From Hemerocallis citrina (taxonomy: Eukaryota > Streptophyta > Magnoliopsida > Asparagales > Asphodelaceae): DNA of 64,000 nucleotides. Of this stretch, positions 11,175-23,684 are shown piece after piece. The DNA lies in contig CM030360.1 of the NCBI GenBank assembly GCA_017893485.1, positions 6,312,467-6,376,466 of the forward strand, read 5' to 3'. The position numbers were made by a program, and so were the translations under genes. Position 1 is the first letter of the stretch; every line of letters starts with the position of its first letter. Below the pieces are notes generated by a model. That model saw only the letters and a program-made list of their open reading frames with translations. It was not told the DNA's origin and made no database searches.

Positions 11175-14100
11175 TTAATCTTGTGAGGGTTTGATCTCTC
11201 GAAGGACTTTGGCAATCACGGCTTCCTCTGGAGGGGAGAAGTACGCGGGGGCCTTATTTCTGAACTCGAGATAACCTCTTTCAACCTTTCCTTTCCATAG
11301 CAAGCCCGGGCTAGCTTTCTCCGGTTTTTGGTAGGGTGCCTTGATTTGGAAGCTGTCTACCTTACCAGTTCTGTCAATGCACTTCATAGAATGGATTGCA
11401 ATTTTGGGCTCAATCTCACGGTCATGTATGTAGTTGAAAAGCCGCTTCAGCGGTAGGTTTGGCCTCCATGTCTTCTTAGCTCTATAAAATTAGAAAAGTA
11501 AAAGCATTATAACCTAGGGAAAAAGACATACATCAGGAAATTTAGAGTAGAGATACAACTTGTGCTAGATGCATATCGAGTTCTCTCTGTTATGCGTTGA
11601 AACCATCAACTTGAGCTATTTTAAATCAAGGCTAAATTTGAAAAAACCTCCTTGAACTATCTCCGTTATGCAGAAAACCTCATTAAACTTTTTTTGCGTA
11701 GAAAACCACACTCAAGTGTAGTTGCAAAAAATCCTCATGAAGTATATTTTTAAAAAATCACTTGTATTAGATAACCTCATTCATCTTTACAAGTTGGTTC
11801 AGAAAACATCATGCATCTTTCTCATTATTGTAATAAAAATCTCACTCAACTTTAGCATTGGTATGACCATATGAGTATGGGGACATGACACGACCTGTGT
11901 ACATGTAAGGGACAGAAAACGAATTTGATAAAAGCAGCATAGGGACATGGCAAATATGTAAGAAATAGACCAAAGGGACAGAACTACAATGTTATATTAT
12001 AGGCTAAATATAAAAAAATGACACAAAGTTTTGGGCCAGTTTAAAAAAAGTACACTAAGATTTTTTTGTTTAAAAAAAAACACAAAGTTTCAAAAGACTC
12101 CACTGGGTTAGTAGGGTTAGGATTAGTTTGGGGGGGGGGGGGGGGGGGGGGTTATTTAAACATCTGATTAGTTAAGTGATATTTTTTTAAACACAAATAA
12201 AAGATGAATGTGATTTTTTTAAACACAAATGAAAGATGAAAGTGGTTTTTTTAAACCCTACCCTAACCCTAACCCTAACCCTAACTAACCCAGTGTAGTT
12301 TTTTGAATCTTTGTGTCCTTTTTTTAAACAAAAAAACTTTAGTATACTTTTTTAAAACTGGCCCAGAACATTGTGTCCTTTTTTTATATTTAGCCTATAT
12401 TATATAGAACTATATATCAGAGTTTTGTATAAGCTAACCCAAATTGCGTCCAAAATTCAAGTCTATTACAAGTGAAATGCAAGTAAATAAGAGTGAACTA
12501 GTATAAGAAATGTTAAAAGAAGTTCTAAGATTGTTAACGGTATGTTGAAATAAGTGTTCAGGATGTGTCTAAGAAGTGTCCAATCCAACATGTAAGATAT
12601 ATTATAAAATTTATGTCATGTATCAGAAGTGTCTCACATGTGTTTGATGAGGACTTCCGAGTCACTTTCTCACAACAGAAAGTTAATAGTCACGACGTTC
12701 TTCATACCCTCCTAAGTGCATTGCAAACATGTAGTCAACTTGGATCCCCACTACCTAGTTTTTTGACAAGCGACCCCCCACTACCTAGTTGAAACTTGAA
12801 AGTACCAATTTGATGGATAAAGGGAGAAAGGGGTTAGTTCCTCATCTTATGATTGATAGCTAATTAAAGTAAATTCTTTGAACGAGAGGGGTAAGCCTAA
12901 CTAATAGACTAGAGGAATTGTGAACGATCTTTTTATCTTTGTTTCACCAATTTTGTTCGTCTACTCAAAAACTGCTCTTCCTATCCAAAAATGTTTAACT
13001 GAATACTTCTTTTGATCCATCTTCTGAAGAAAATTTTATTCCATCCCAACAAAATCCATCAACTTGAGCTCCCAAAGATCGAGTACAACAATCTTTAACT
13101 TCAAATTGAGGCAGAGATGTGGTTCTTACTTGCTATAGTCCTTATAGAGCCTAAAGATCTCAGACGAGAGTGTTTCAAATGCACTACAAGGGCGAAGATT
13201 TTCATTTTCTTTCAATACCAGATCCAACGCAATTGCATCTTCTTTTAATTAAACAAAAAAACAAAAAAAGAACTAGTTTCATCTTTTATCTATTTATATA
13301 CTGACAACATCTTCACTGGAAATCAGGACATTGGTTCAGATTTTAGAGACTTAAAAAGAGAATGTGAGTTTTCCCTTGATATGTGAAGATAAGGTGTTTG
13401 AACAAATGTTTGAAGGAATTTACTAGTTGAAGACAACTTATCGAATAATCGAGTGGGATTCAAAACTACAATTCAGAGCTGTTATTGATTACAGTCTATA
13501 GTCAACTACATTGCATTAGAATTGGGGTTTCTAAATGTTGTTTGTATTAACTACGTTGATTATAAGACCAAATAACCAAAATCTATGGATGATGTAGATA
13601 AGAACTGATAGATTTGTTAGAAGTTGAATTTCGTAAAATAGAATATTTCTAATAATTTTTGTGAAGAAGTACAATTACAGGAATAAAAATCAAACCAGAA
13701 AATTCGATACAGAGTCTAGAAGAAAATCTTTGTCCTTAAAGCAAAATTCGCCCCGTAGTGCGACGGTTGTTGACGAACTGCCTCCCAAGATACAACTGTA
13801 TTACCTTCTCTAAAGAGCAGCACCCAAGCTTCAGAAATACCAGCGAACCAGCAATTGCGTTGTACTCTCAGACAGACTCAGAGAAAGAAGACGAAGGAGA
13901 TTGTAAAATTCAAAAACTGTGTTACATGACAAACAAAATTGACTGGACTTATAGAAGATCATAGGCGTAACAAATCGATCCATTACTTTATAACAGCAAA
14001 GTAATGGCACAAAAGCATAACTGATGAATCCATTATTCTGTTGTTACAGAATTATGACATCAGTTACAGAATTCCAAAAACCTCAACAGAAAGGAGAGAA

Positions 14101-14937
14101 CTGGATCCCAGGAAAAATTCGGAGTGGGGCAACAAATAATTTAGGCTGACCAGAATCAAACCAAGCCAAGCCGAGCCAAAGCCGAAGCCGAGGCTGGAGC
14201 CGGGACGCCACACGTTAGTAGTAACCCCAGGGCTACGCCCTTTAGTATATTTCTTTAGCTTATATACGAAGAAATCTTTCTCAACTTTCGATGTTGGACT
14301 ATCTATTTTCTCCAAATTTTCAAGTTAGTACATTTCGAGTACCCAACTTTGGACTAACATTTCTCATTCATATGGAATCCGTTTTTGGCAAACGAGTACA
14401 TTACATAATAATACTCAACGAGAGGAACACAGTTCAATCACTTTCCGGTGCCTCCGGTGGCCGGAGCCCACCGAATCAGGCCCGGAAAATCCGCCAAAAA
14501 TATTTCCAACAAGATTTTGGCCATTGATCAACCTCATCATTCACCTCCCTATTAATTACTCTTTTAATCACATGGGTTTTCTAGTTTCCTTGCATTTTCA
14601 CTTCCTCACTAACAAAGTAACCAAATGGGCTTTTGCATTCATAGTAATCGATTTCAACAACGATTGATATAAATAAAACATAGATAAGATCGAAGGGCGG
14701 GTTTGAAGGTCGGAGAGCAAGGACTCACTTGTTTCTTTTGTTGGGTTTGTTGGTGAATTGGAGGTTGAGGGAAGGCAACATAGGGCGTTCGGCCTTCTCC
14801 ATAACCATCTTGTCGTTGGTGTTCTTGAGCGCATCCAGAGCCTGAACGGGCAATGAATCCAAACCCACTTTCCGTAATATGATCCGCTTCTTGTTCCACA
14901 ACCCAGATGCAGATGCAGAAGCAGCCCTAGACGCCAT
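11175..14937 (-). CDS. Probable mitochondrial ribosomal protein bL28m-like gene (spliced, model incomplete)
   Basis: Candidate host gene. Exon 14729-14937 starts MASRAASASASGLWNKKR, an Ala/Ser/Arg-rich start that looks like a mitochondrial presequence. An in-frame ATG at 15030 would add 31 residues. Exon 13130-13241 encodes ...CSAFETLSSEIFRLYKDYS, and the last exon 11175-11481 encodes KKTWRPNLPLKRLFNYI...CIDRTGKVDSF...PYQKPE...GLLWKGKVE. From memory of the family, the spacing of WxPN, KRLFxYI, CID..G, PYxK and GLxWKxKVE matches the C-terminal half of plant mitochondrial L28 (large mitoribosomal subunit). The phase from the middle to the last exon fits exactly, completing a Lys codon. The phase from the first to the middle exon does not (2 versus 1), so a small exon is missing from my model. 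The L28 glycine-rich N-terminal motif was not found. Introns carry a MITE (12000-12397) and a copia-LTR-like piece. Confidence 0.55.
12130..12151. repeat. (G)22 homopolymer
   Basis: Twenty-two consecutive G in the loop region of the MITE; one of two long G runs in the window. Confidence 0.95.
12256..12291. repeat. Telomere-like CCCTAA repeats
   Basis: About five tandem CCCTAA units with variants, in the right arm of the MITE. The left arm at 12106-12120 carries the complementary GGGTTA-type words (gggttagtagggttagg). The unit is the 6-bp CCCTAA, not the CCCTAAA of most plant telomeres. Confidence 0.9.
13615..14359 (-). mobile_element. Probable solo copia LTR in the bL28m-like gene intron
   Basis: On the minus strand the segment starts TGTTAGTCC, has the AGTCCAACATCGAAAG word and a TATATAAGC box (near 14258-14267) typical of plant copia LTR promoters, and ends CTTCTAACA. 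The length of about 745 bp is plausible for an LTR. No matching 5-bp flanks were found, so the ends are uncertain. Confidence 0.4.
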
Positions 14938-16101
14938 CGGGATTTGCGCCGGCGGAGATGAGGAAGGGGAAGTGAAATGGGACAAGGAAGAGATGGCGGG
15001 TCGGGTTTTGATTTGGAGTAATGGGTCCATATTGGGCCAGAAAAATCACGTAGCCCACTTTTTTCTTTTTCACTAATGGGCCGACTCGGGCCCAAACCAC
15101 CGCCTTCGGTTTTCTTCCATAAAACCTCTCATGGTAATTTCATATTTGCAATTCTCATCTTCTTCTAGGTTTTTAATCCCTCATTCTCAGATTTTCCATC
15201 CAAAATAGACCAATTTTTGAAACTAATTTCCAAAATAAATCACTTTCTAAACTAATTTCGAAAATGGACCACTCACAGTTGGGAACTGCGGTTTCTTCAA
15301 AATACATTTTTTCGGTGCCACAACTTCAACTTCCAACTGTGACTTTAGTTCATTTCATATTTGGCCTAAAGTGATTTGAGACTTAGATGAATTTTTTAAG
15401 TAAAAATATGTTAAATAGAGGCCGCAGTTCTCAACTACGGCATAAAAATAACATATACCGCAGTTTTCTACTGCGGCCTATGTTATTTTTATACCGCCAT
15501 GTTTTACTTGAAAAAATTTGTCTAAATCTTAAAGTGACTTATGCCAAATATAAAATGAATTATGATCACAGTTCAGAACTAGGGCATGGAAAAAATCCAT
15601 TTGAGAAGAAGGCCTCGGTGAAGAAACAACTTTATTATTATTATTATAATAAATATATAATGATCAATTATTGAATGCCCTATAGTTGAATGTAATTCTC
15701 TTTAGCAAGTACTATCCCGTAGTGTGAGAATATCGCCATCATGCACGTGCTTTTTTCCTCATTGACATTTTTGAGAATATCGCCATCAATTAAGTTACGA
15801 TTAAAATGACATTTTTGAGAGACAGCAACAAACACATATTTTTTGGTGTGTAGGAGATCTTAGCCTAAACAATTTTGATTTACGTCCGTAATGCACTTCT
15901 TAGTGATGAGAGAAACTTCTGAAACCTGATTAGTTCATCAGATTAGGATGCAAATTTTCTGTACATTGCACTTATTGGATCAGTATACTATATGGCATTG
16001 TTTATATCCTGGGAATCACTTGTCTTACGGCGATCGATCCGCCGTAGGTTACTAATATTCAGTAAAAGCTAGCAAATATTCAGTAAAGGCTATCCCGACG
16101 T
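14938..16101. other. Upstream region of the bL28m-like gene and non-coding sequence
   Basis: The 14938-15120 part would contain promoter and 5' UTR. At 15420-15500 repeated CCGCAGTT words and an inverted pair (cataaaaataacata/tatgttatttttata) suggest a small foldback element. At 15727-15830 agaatatcgccatca and tgacatttttgaga are each present twice. No coding evidence. Confidence 0.4.
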
Positions 16102-16298
16102 CAGGGCCGGCCCTACCCTAGAGGGCAGTAAGACGGCCGCCTTAGCCCCCCAGAGATTTCGCAATTTTAGGAGTCCGAAATTTGAACTTTCCTTGTAAAT
16201 ATAGACACGTATTTTGCGCGTAAAAAAATATATATGCTATTAGCGGTCCCCATTTCGGAAGTTCGCCTAGGGCCACCAAGAACTCAGGGCCGGCCCTG
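16102..16298. mobile_element. hAT-like short non-autonomous repeat, copy 2
   Basis: A 197-bp unit bounded by CAGGGCCGGCCCT on the left and AGGGCCGGCCCTG on the right, with a core related to the 10343-10522 copy. The 8-bp flanks (cccgacgt/cctggcat) match only in part, so insertion footprints are eroded or the ends are slightly off. Confidence 0.5.
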
Positions 16299-16309
16299 CC
16301 TGGCATTTT

Positions 16310-16570
16310 TGGAAACGCCGCTATAGCTCAACTATTTTTTTAAAACGATGAAACAGAAACGTACTTATAACGGCGGTTTGGCAACGTTGTTATAGACGGA
16401 CCCCCTATAGCAGCGGCTTGAGTAAACGCCGCAATAGCCCATATAGCTATAACGACGCACGCTGTAACGGCGTTTTCGGCGGCAATTTCATAAGCGCCAT
16501 TATGGGCTATAACAGCGCCAAAAAACACCGTGACAACCTTGTAAAAGCGTTGCGAAAGCCCTTGCATTTT
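16310..16570. repeat. Cluster of AACGCCGCTATAG-like words in both orientations
   Basis: Repeated short motifs around gccgctatagc, gccgcaatagcc, taacggcg and their complements occur at intervals of 20-40 bp. Such subterminal motif clusters are typical of DNA transposon ends, but no second end was found. Not protein-coding. Confidence 0.4.
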
Positions 16571-17494
16571 GTAGTGCTTGGACATAATGCTGTTGATTGA
16601 ATTTGTTGCATTCTTAGTTGTATCGCCTGTTGAATTCATATAGCAAATTTATGAACGCTTATACTGAAATAACCCAAAAAACTAACATCCTGAACTTGTC
16701 TACCGACGACAGGCTTGCCATGCATTGACGTGTCTTCATCTAGGTGCAAGGTTGATGATAAGGTTCACGACGGAGCGATTCCTGCATATTTGCCCTTGAT
16801 CGCGCGACACCACTACACGTGCCAAGGTTATCAACTTCGAAAAAATTGCCGTACTGCCCCCTTTTTGGAAAATATTTAGCGCCTTGCCCTACTTCCCAAA
16901 ACAATTAGCGATATGCCCTTGTTTAGGACACGTCAGCAACAAACGTTATTGAAAAAAAGGGCATCTGTTTGGAAAAAAGTTTCATGCAGTTATTTGGAAT
17001 AACGGCATCTGTTATTTTTTGTCTAAAGATCTAACAGTCTCAATTGTGAGTTGAGAGAGAATTGCAAAATTAAAATAACTATTGTCGTTCTCTCAGAGAA
17101 CGACAACGATTATACTGATGCCGTTATTTTGAATAACGGCATCAGTTATATTCGTTTTGCACAGTTTCCTATAATAAAAAAACTCTCTTCTCCTTTCTCT
17201 TACCCTTTGTGATTCGTAATCTTCTCTCTCTCTCTTCACTCCTGTTACCCACAAACCCTAGATCCCAAAATCAAAAAATTCCAACCTTTTGAGTGCTCTA
17301 ATATTTCATACATCCTACTTCCTTACTCTCACTCTCATTTGCAATCTTCATCCACAACGAATTTTGAAGCTAGTGGTGGTACGGTTTAATTTGAAAGTAT
17401 TATTATCTTAACCGTATGTTTGATATGTATTCCCATGTTATGCTTATTGTGAGTAGTGAATGACTTGAATATGTTTGAATTTTTATGCATAGGT

Positions 17495-18451
17495 ATGGAA
17501 TTTGATATCCCTATTTGGTTATATTTTGGGGGTGAAGTAATTAAGGATCCCAAGATTGGATATTCTTATAGTGATATTGAACCAGTAATTATTTGGGCTC
17601 CTCTCAACTTTACGTACTCAGAATTAATAGATAAGATATATGAAGTCACCAATTGGGATAGAAGTGAAATGAGTTTGAAACTCAGAGCCCGTTATACTGC
17701 TAGTTAAGGGGATGTGCAGTATTTCATGTTGGTACCCATAGACAATGACAATTTCCTAAGGTCAATGTTGCTTAGGACACTTCATCCAAGTTGTAGTTGG
17801 AATCTAGTTGAGTTATATATTGATCAAACGAGGCTTCTAAATACTACACGAGTTGTTATCGAAAGTCCAAGGCCCACACAAACTTTGAAACCATCTGCAG
17901 AGTTACATGCTAGAATTTCAAATACAGACGAAGATACTAGCACAACTCCAATGGAACCTGTTTCCTCCGAATACGAGCAGGTACATCCTATGCTATTGCC
18001 ACAAAATAATTTGGTAGCTGGCATGACTATGGAAGACTTTGACAATGCCGTTGTAAATAACGACTTGGTCGAAGAGGAAGAAGATGAGGAACGCAGTCTC
18101 GAAGATGATGATGAGGAGATTGCCGTTGAAGCTCTGGTTGCTGATGTCAATGTCGATGTGCCGGTTAACAATGCCCGCGTGTTGTCAAGTCAGGACACAA
18201 GTGCAGCGATGCGTGGATCTCAATCCAGTGAATGGATGTCTCGTGCCACCATACATGAACATGGACAGTCTTCCGTTGGTTCTTCCAACTTGGATGTACT
18301 CTTCATAGGTCAAAGATTTTCAACCAAAGATACTCTACAACATCAAGTGAAGATGTACGCCGTGAAGAACCACAGAGAATTCGTGACAGTAAAATCAGAT
18401 CGTGGTCTATACCATGTGAAATGTAAATACATTTGCAACACAACCGACTAA
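17495..18451 (+). pseudogene. MULE transposase N-terminal part (MuDR-type), truncated
   Basis: The start codon follows a 3' splice-like site (gcatag|gt), giving MEFDIPIWLYFGGEV. A TAA at 17705-17707 interrupts the frame, which continues in phase with ...VQYFMLVPIDND. An acidic stretch (about 18070-18130) precedes a MuDR-type DNA-binding segment (FIGQRFSTKDTLQHQVKMYA, then VKCKY), expected in the N-terminal half of MULE transposases. The frame ends at 18451 before any DDE catalytic domain or SWIM finger. The next sequence already belongs to the convergent gene, so the catalytic half was deleted. Confidence 0.75.
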
Positions 18452-18610
18452 TTACTCATAAACATGAAAGTGCAGAATTACATAAACACCTCATCAAAAG
18501 CTTGATAACCTAAACATAAAGTTCAACAATTGTAAAATCTAACTAGGCGTATATTGTTGAGGTGGTCTCCTCTTTCGAACCGAAACTTTCCTCCTACGTT
18601 CCAGGGTCTC
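18452..18610. other. Junction between convergent pseudogenes
   Basis: 160 bp between the truncated transposase and the stop of the plant-mobile-domain gene; the deletion that removed the transposase catalytic domain must lie in or next to it. Confidence 0.5.
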
Positions 18611-20605
18611 TTATGTTGCAGGTGTACTTGGACCGACTTCTTCTTCTTCATCACCTCCACCTACTTCAATCTCGGGATTTGCCAATTTACTTTGTGTAAG
18701 AGGGAAGTGAACAGCCTTACCCATTCTTGATTGGTGTGAAGGAGTTTGCGGTTGAGTTTGAGGTGCAGGGGGTTGTCCTGCTTCAACTGTTTGTTGTGGT
18801 GGAGGTGGAGCTCGGCTTACACTAGGTCGGACCTGTTGAGTTGGTACTTCGGTCGACTGCATAAGGTCATTGAAGCGTGAACCATCTCCAACTTCTTCAA
18901 GAGAAGTATGACAAGGAAGTAGGAGTTCTCTTGCCAATTCCTTGCATGCCTTATTAGCGTTGCTGTTCAAGACACCCGCACATTTCCTCGCAATGTCCCA
19001 TGTGTTGTCGATCTATATTAAGAATATAAATTATTAGTAGCAAACCAAACTTTACCATTAAACAAGCATAAGCAAAATGAATTGAATAAATTAAATTGAC
19101 AATCAAATTACATTACCATTAAACGGTAGGAGGAAGCTTTCGGTTGATACATGGGTTGCGATGTGGAATATGCGGGTGGTGGTTCCACTTGGTGCGCGGG
19201 TATCGGTTGTTGGATACCCGCGGGAAGATCCGTTTTGGGGGCAACATACAACCGTGTGATGCGACGGTACCATACCATATATGCGGTTTGCATTGATCCA
19301 TCGTACGGCACAATACCTTCTACGACCAAGTCGTACTTCCTCTCATTCCAATATGCTACATGAGTACGGTGGTGATCGGCCCAATCCATATTTGGTAAAC
19401 AACCATGGCCCGTAATGTTGTGAAGTCTACGGTCGTACATTGAGTTTACGGGGACGGGCTGCTGTGCATTGAATTGGCGGAGAACGCGGCCGGAGTAATA
19501 AAACTCCACAATCGAGAAATTTACAAGTGGAGCTAATGTCAACAACAACTGATTATTGGCAACACAAATGGGAGGTAGATGTTGTAGCCTATCCTCTGTG
19601 TACGGTGTTCAGTGGACGTACTCTTCCCTCAACTGATCGAGTTCGTCCCTATAATAGGTGAGGACACCACGTGGGTTATCCCTCCATGTGAGCTTACCCA
19701 TCCAGTAGGCACCAAGAGGAGCTCTCAGCATGGGATTTTCCTATTGCACTCTCCAACTTTTTGAAAGTACCGTTACCCGGGGTCGGCCAAGGTGTATTCG
19801 TTTCCAACACCACATTTACAATATAGACATCGGCTTGGTCATTTGGATCGACCCCATCGAACAATTACAGAGAGCACGGTAGAGGAAGGCCAGAGCCGTA
19901 CTTTCCCAACTATATCGGCCGGCTGTTTGTAAGTCAGCAATCAGTGGAAGGTACATGAGATGCACTACATCACCTGAAGAATTAGAAAATAGAATCCCTC
20001 CAATCATCGACAACAGATAAGCCCACGTATAATTCTTGAGTTGGATGTCCGACGGTACGTCTGGCATTTGATTACTGAACTCCCTATCAAGTCAAGAACG
20101 TCTAATTGATTCCCCAACGAATACTCCCTTATCATCTTCAGGCACCTCGTGCCCAAGGTAATCTCGTACCAACGCAACTTTATTGAACATCAAGTTCCCC
20201 ATGACGGCCACCCCATTGATTGGAAGATCCGCAATGACAGCTACATCTTGTAGGGTTACCGTCATCTCCCCAACTAGTAAGTGAAATGTGTGTCTCCGGC
20301 CTCCATCGCTCCATAAGAGCAGTAAGTAGGGCATGGTCACATTTGATTTTCACCAGCTTCAACATTCCGTAAAATCCGCTGCTTAACAAGTAATTTTGGA
20401 TACGAGGGTGCGTCGCCATGATGGTGTGCATTCGGAAACTCATTTTTTCTACATCTCCTTTCCAAACCGTCTGCGATCTGTGATCTTCTTGCAGATAAAG
20501 AACGGTAGGATCTATTGGACCCGGATGTTCCTGTGGTCCATACGAAGTACTAGGTGAAGTACACACATCATGGAAAGAAGATGGTTGTGTAGGATCTATT
20601 TGCCT
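18611..20605 (-). pseudogene. Plant mobile domain (PMD, MAIN-like) gene carried by the MULE, disrupted
   Basis: The conserved PMD order is visible on the minus strand: HPRIQNYLLSSGFYGMLKL, LLTALMERWRPETH, HTFHLLVGEMTVTLQDV, LPINGVAV, then NYTWAYLLSMIGGILF, HVAYWNERKYDLVVEG and YMVWYRRITRLYV. This family includes Arabidopsis MAIN/MAIL1 and many transposon copies. Breaks: a frameshift near 20283-20300 at a CA-rich word (consistent with loss of one CA), a TGA at 20092-20094 where Trp would fit, and further stops before 19548. The start lies at a 3' splice site (gacag|GCAAATAG) near 20605, so earlier exons may exist in 20606-21400. The last part (18611-18970) is Pro/Gln-rich with an acidic tail. 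Role in transposition unknown. Confidence 0.8.
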
Positions 20606-20623
20606 GTCAACAATAACAAACAC

Positions 20624-21417
20624 TAATCAACAACAATTTTCGAAAGAGATTTTTGAAAATAAACTAAACTTCTACTGAAATAAGACAATAAAATACATTC
20701 AAAACAAAGCTTCTAATATTTCATGTCCATGTCCATAGTTTAATTACAATATCATAATTTGTCCTCAATCCATGGTTAACTCTATCCATAGTTCACTATA
20801 TTTCAGCTTTTCAACCCTCTATCCATAGTTAACTCCTTTTTCCTCAAATCATTCATCACATTTTGAAAAAATGGATTTTATCCTCACGCACTGCCTTCAA
20901 CTTTACTTCACCATTATGTATATATAGATCTTCAACATATTTGAACTACTTGCAATCATCATAATGACAACGAAACCCCCCTACAAAGTATCTCCCTATA
21001 TTCTTTGTTTTCCTAACAACTTGAACAATTGCATCTTTTTCAACAGTTCAATATTTCACATACCCTAGATCACCAACAATCCATAACTACTTTTCCAAAA
21101 TTGCTACTTAAATAACACAAATCTACATTACTTGTACTATACTACCAATGCATACATCTCTCATAGATCAAAATCAACATTGCAAAAAAAAATTAGGGAT
21201 TTTCAAAACTTACCACAAATTTGGATTCCGATTGATTTGGAATTCTCAATGAGAGATTCAAGAGTAGAGTCTAAGTATAATTTTTGATTGGCAACTTACA
21301 AATCACTCAAATACTTGGGATTTTAGGATTTTTATTTTTTTGGGTTTACGGTTTTGGGAGTCGGAGTGAAGAAGAGAAGAAATCGTAAGGCAAAAGGGGA
21401 GGACAAGGGGTTTTTTG
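20624..21417. other. 5' region of the PMD gene inside the MULE
   Basis: AT-rich sequence without coding support between the PMD gene and the right TIR; expected to hold its promoter and any upstream exon. Confidence 0.4.
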
Positions 21418-21911
21418 ATTATAGGAAACTGTGCAAAACGAATATAACTGATGCCGTTATTCAAAATAACGGCATCAGTATAATCGTTGCCATTCTCTGA
21501 GAGAACGACATTAGTTATTTTAATTTTGCAATTCTCTCTCAACTCACAATTGAGACTGTTAGATCTTTAGACAAAAAATAACAGATGCCGTTATTCCAAA
21601 TAACGGTATGAAATTTCTTTTGCAAACAGATGCCGTTATTGGGAAGAACAGCATCGAAATAACGTATACCGTTTTTTCCAATAACGTTTGTTGCTGACGT
21701 GTTCTAAACAAGGACATATTGCTAATTATTATGGGAAGTAGGGTAAGGTGCTAAATATTTTCAAAAAAGGGGTACGGCAAATTTTTCATCAACTTCAGCA
21801 CATAAAGTTTCATGTTTCTTTATTTTTCATATCGTCTGTCTCAACCGCGTGCCACATTGTTTTCAGTACCTTGTTTTAATTTTAGGTTCTTAGCAACAGT
21901 GTTAAACGATC

Positions 21912-22040
21912 TGTTTGGTTTGTTGTTTTTTCCTTTTTTTTGTTTTCCAAAATCCTAAAACCCGTTTGGTTATGTTATTTTTTGAAAACAGTTTTCACAA
22001 AACTTCACGTCACCTATTTTCTGTTTTTTCACATCCTCTT
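21912..22040. repeat. Left half of a foldback/MITE-like element (GTTTGGTTTGTTGTTTT)
   Basis: The terminus reads gtttggtttgttgtttt, followed by gaaaacagttttcacaaaac. The inverse (aaaacaacaaaccaaacg) occurs at 37038-37055, suggesting both are ends of one element whose core is the AT-rich tract, now separated by the TR-GAG insertion. Confidence 0.45.
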
Positions 22041-23051
<1,011 letters not shown>

Positions 23052-23668
23052 TGTTACCGCTAAATCTGGTGTGGGGGTAAACAGATAGTATTTGTGGATT
23101 CGTGAAAAACCTGAATAGCAAACCTCTAACCTGTTCCGCCGGAGTTTGACCGTTGACTCCTGCCGTACACCTGCAAAAAGTGCGAGACACCGGGGTTGAT
23201 CCCGGCGACGCACCCTCCGACGCTCAAGTCAGTAACCAGAAATGATTATGAAAGAGTGTAAATTGGAAAAGTATTGATTACATCGTAATGGAGATGGGTG
23301 GGGGGTATTTATAGGCGTCTTTGGGACTGGATTAGGAATGTAATCCCCGTGATTAGATAAGGAATATTCTCCTAGTAATCAGATAAGGAATTGAATCCCT
23401 AACTCCCAGTGAAAAGATAGATGTAAATCAGGGCCGTTGATTAAGATCTAATCAGGTACCTTGATTGCATCTTGCTGGATCGGGTGTGCAGCGGATTGGA
23501 ACCCATACCCAGTTGACGTGGATCCGTTCATGGGTTATTGGGCTTTGAATAAAGACCCAGTTCCCATTTCAGACCCGTTTTTAGGTGAAATTACCGTTTT
23601 ACCCCTGAGCTTTAAGATTCGTGTCCAATGTGAACGGTCCCGATTTAATCCTATTTTTAGCCATATCA
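23052..23668 (-). repeat. 3' LTR of the TR-GAG element
   Basis: 617 bp, same length as its partner. It contains the TATA-like ggtatttata word (plus-strand 23291-23300, i.e. tataaata on the minus strand). A diverged LTR of the same family lies at 54936-55542. Confidence 0.92.
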
Positions 23669-23684
23669 CGAGCCCCCCACTCCT
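23669..23684 (-). promoter_or_regulatory. Polypurine tract of the TR-GAG element
   Basis: On the minus strand AGGAGTGGGGGGCTCG abuts the 3' LTR, where plus-strand DNA synthesis would be primed. The related element at 54936 has the same tract (gactcgtggggg-like) at 55543-55560. Confidence 0.75.

Larger units (their letters stand above)
12000..12397. mobile_element. 398-bp MITE with telomere-like arms and poly-G core
   Basis: Arms of about 120 bp are inverted copies: TAGGCTAAATATAAAAAA...TTTTGGGCCAGTTT on the left, AAACTGGCCC...TTTATATTTAGCCTA on the right. Both ends are flanked by TATTA (11995-11999 and 12398-12402), consistent with a 5-bp target duplication, though the site is AT-rich. It sits in an intron of the bL28m-like gene. 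Superfamily not identified. Confidence 0.75.
16839..21787. mobile_element. 4.95-kb MULE with long TIRs and perfect 9-bp TSD
   Basis: The flanks are atcaacttc at 16830-16838 and 21788-21796, a perfect 9-bp duplication, the MULE hallmark. The ends are inverted: GAAAAAATTGCCGTAC on the left and GTACGGCAAATTTTTC on the right. The inverted repeats extend about 337 bp (16839-17175) and about 370 bp (21418-21787). They contain internal palindromes built of TGATGCCGTTATT and AATAACGGCATCA. Inside are a transposase N-terminus on the plus strand and a plant-mobile-domain gene on the minus strand, both broken. The catalytic part of the transposase is absent, so the element is non-autonomous. Confidence 0.92.

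Noticed and set aside
13758..13964. 68-codon plus-strand frame
   Set aside because: It lies within the copia-LTR-like segment, has no recognisable domain and is antisense to the LTR promoter features.
14598..15095. 165-codon minus-strand frame overlapping the bL28m-like first exon
   Set aside because: It runs in another frame through the exon, intron and promoter; the presequence-like frame with a splice donor at 14728 is better supported.
16102..16298. 8-bp target duplication for the hAT-like repeat
   Set aside because: Flanks cccgacgt and cctggcat agree only at four positions.
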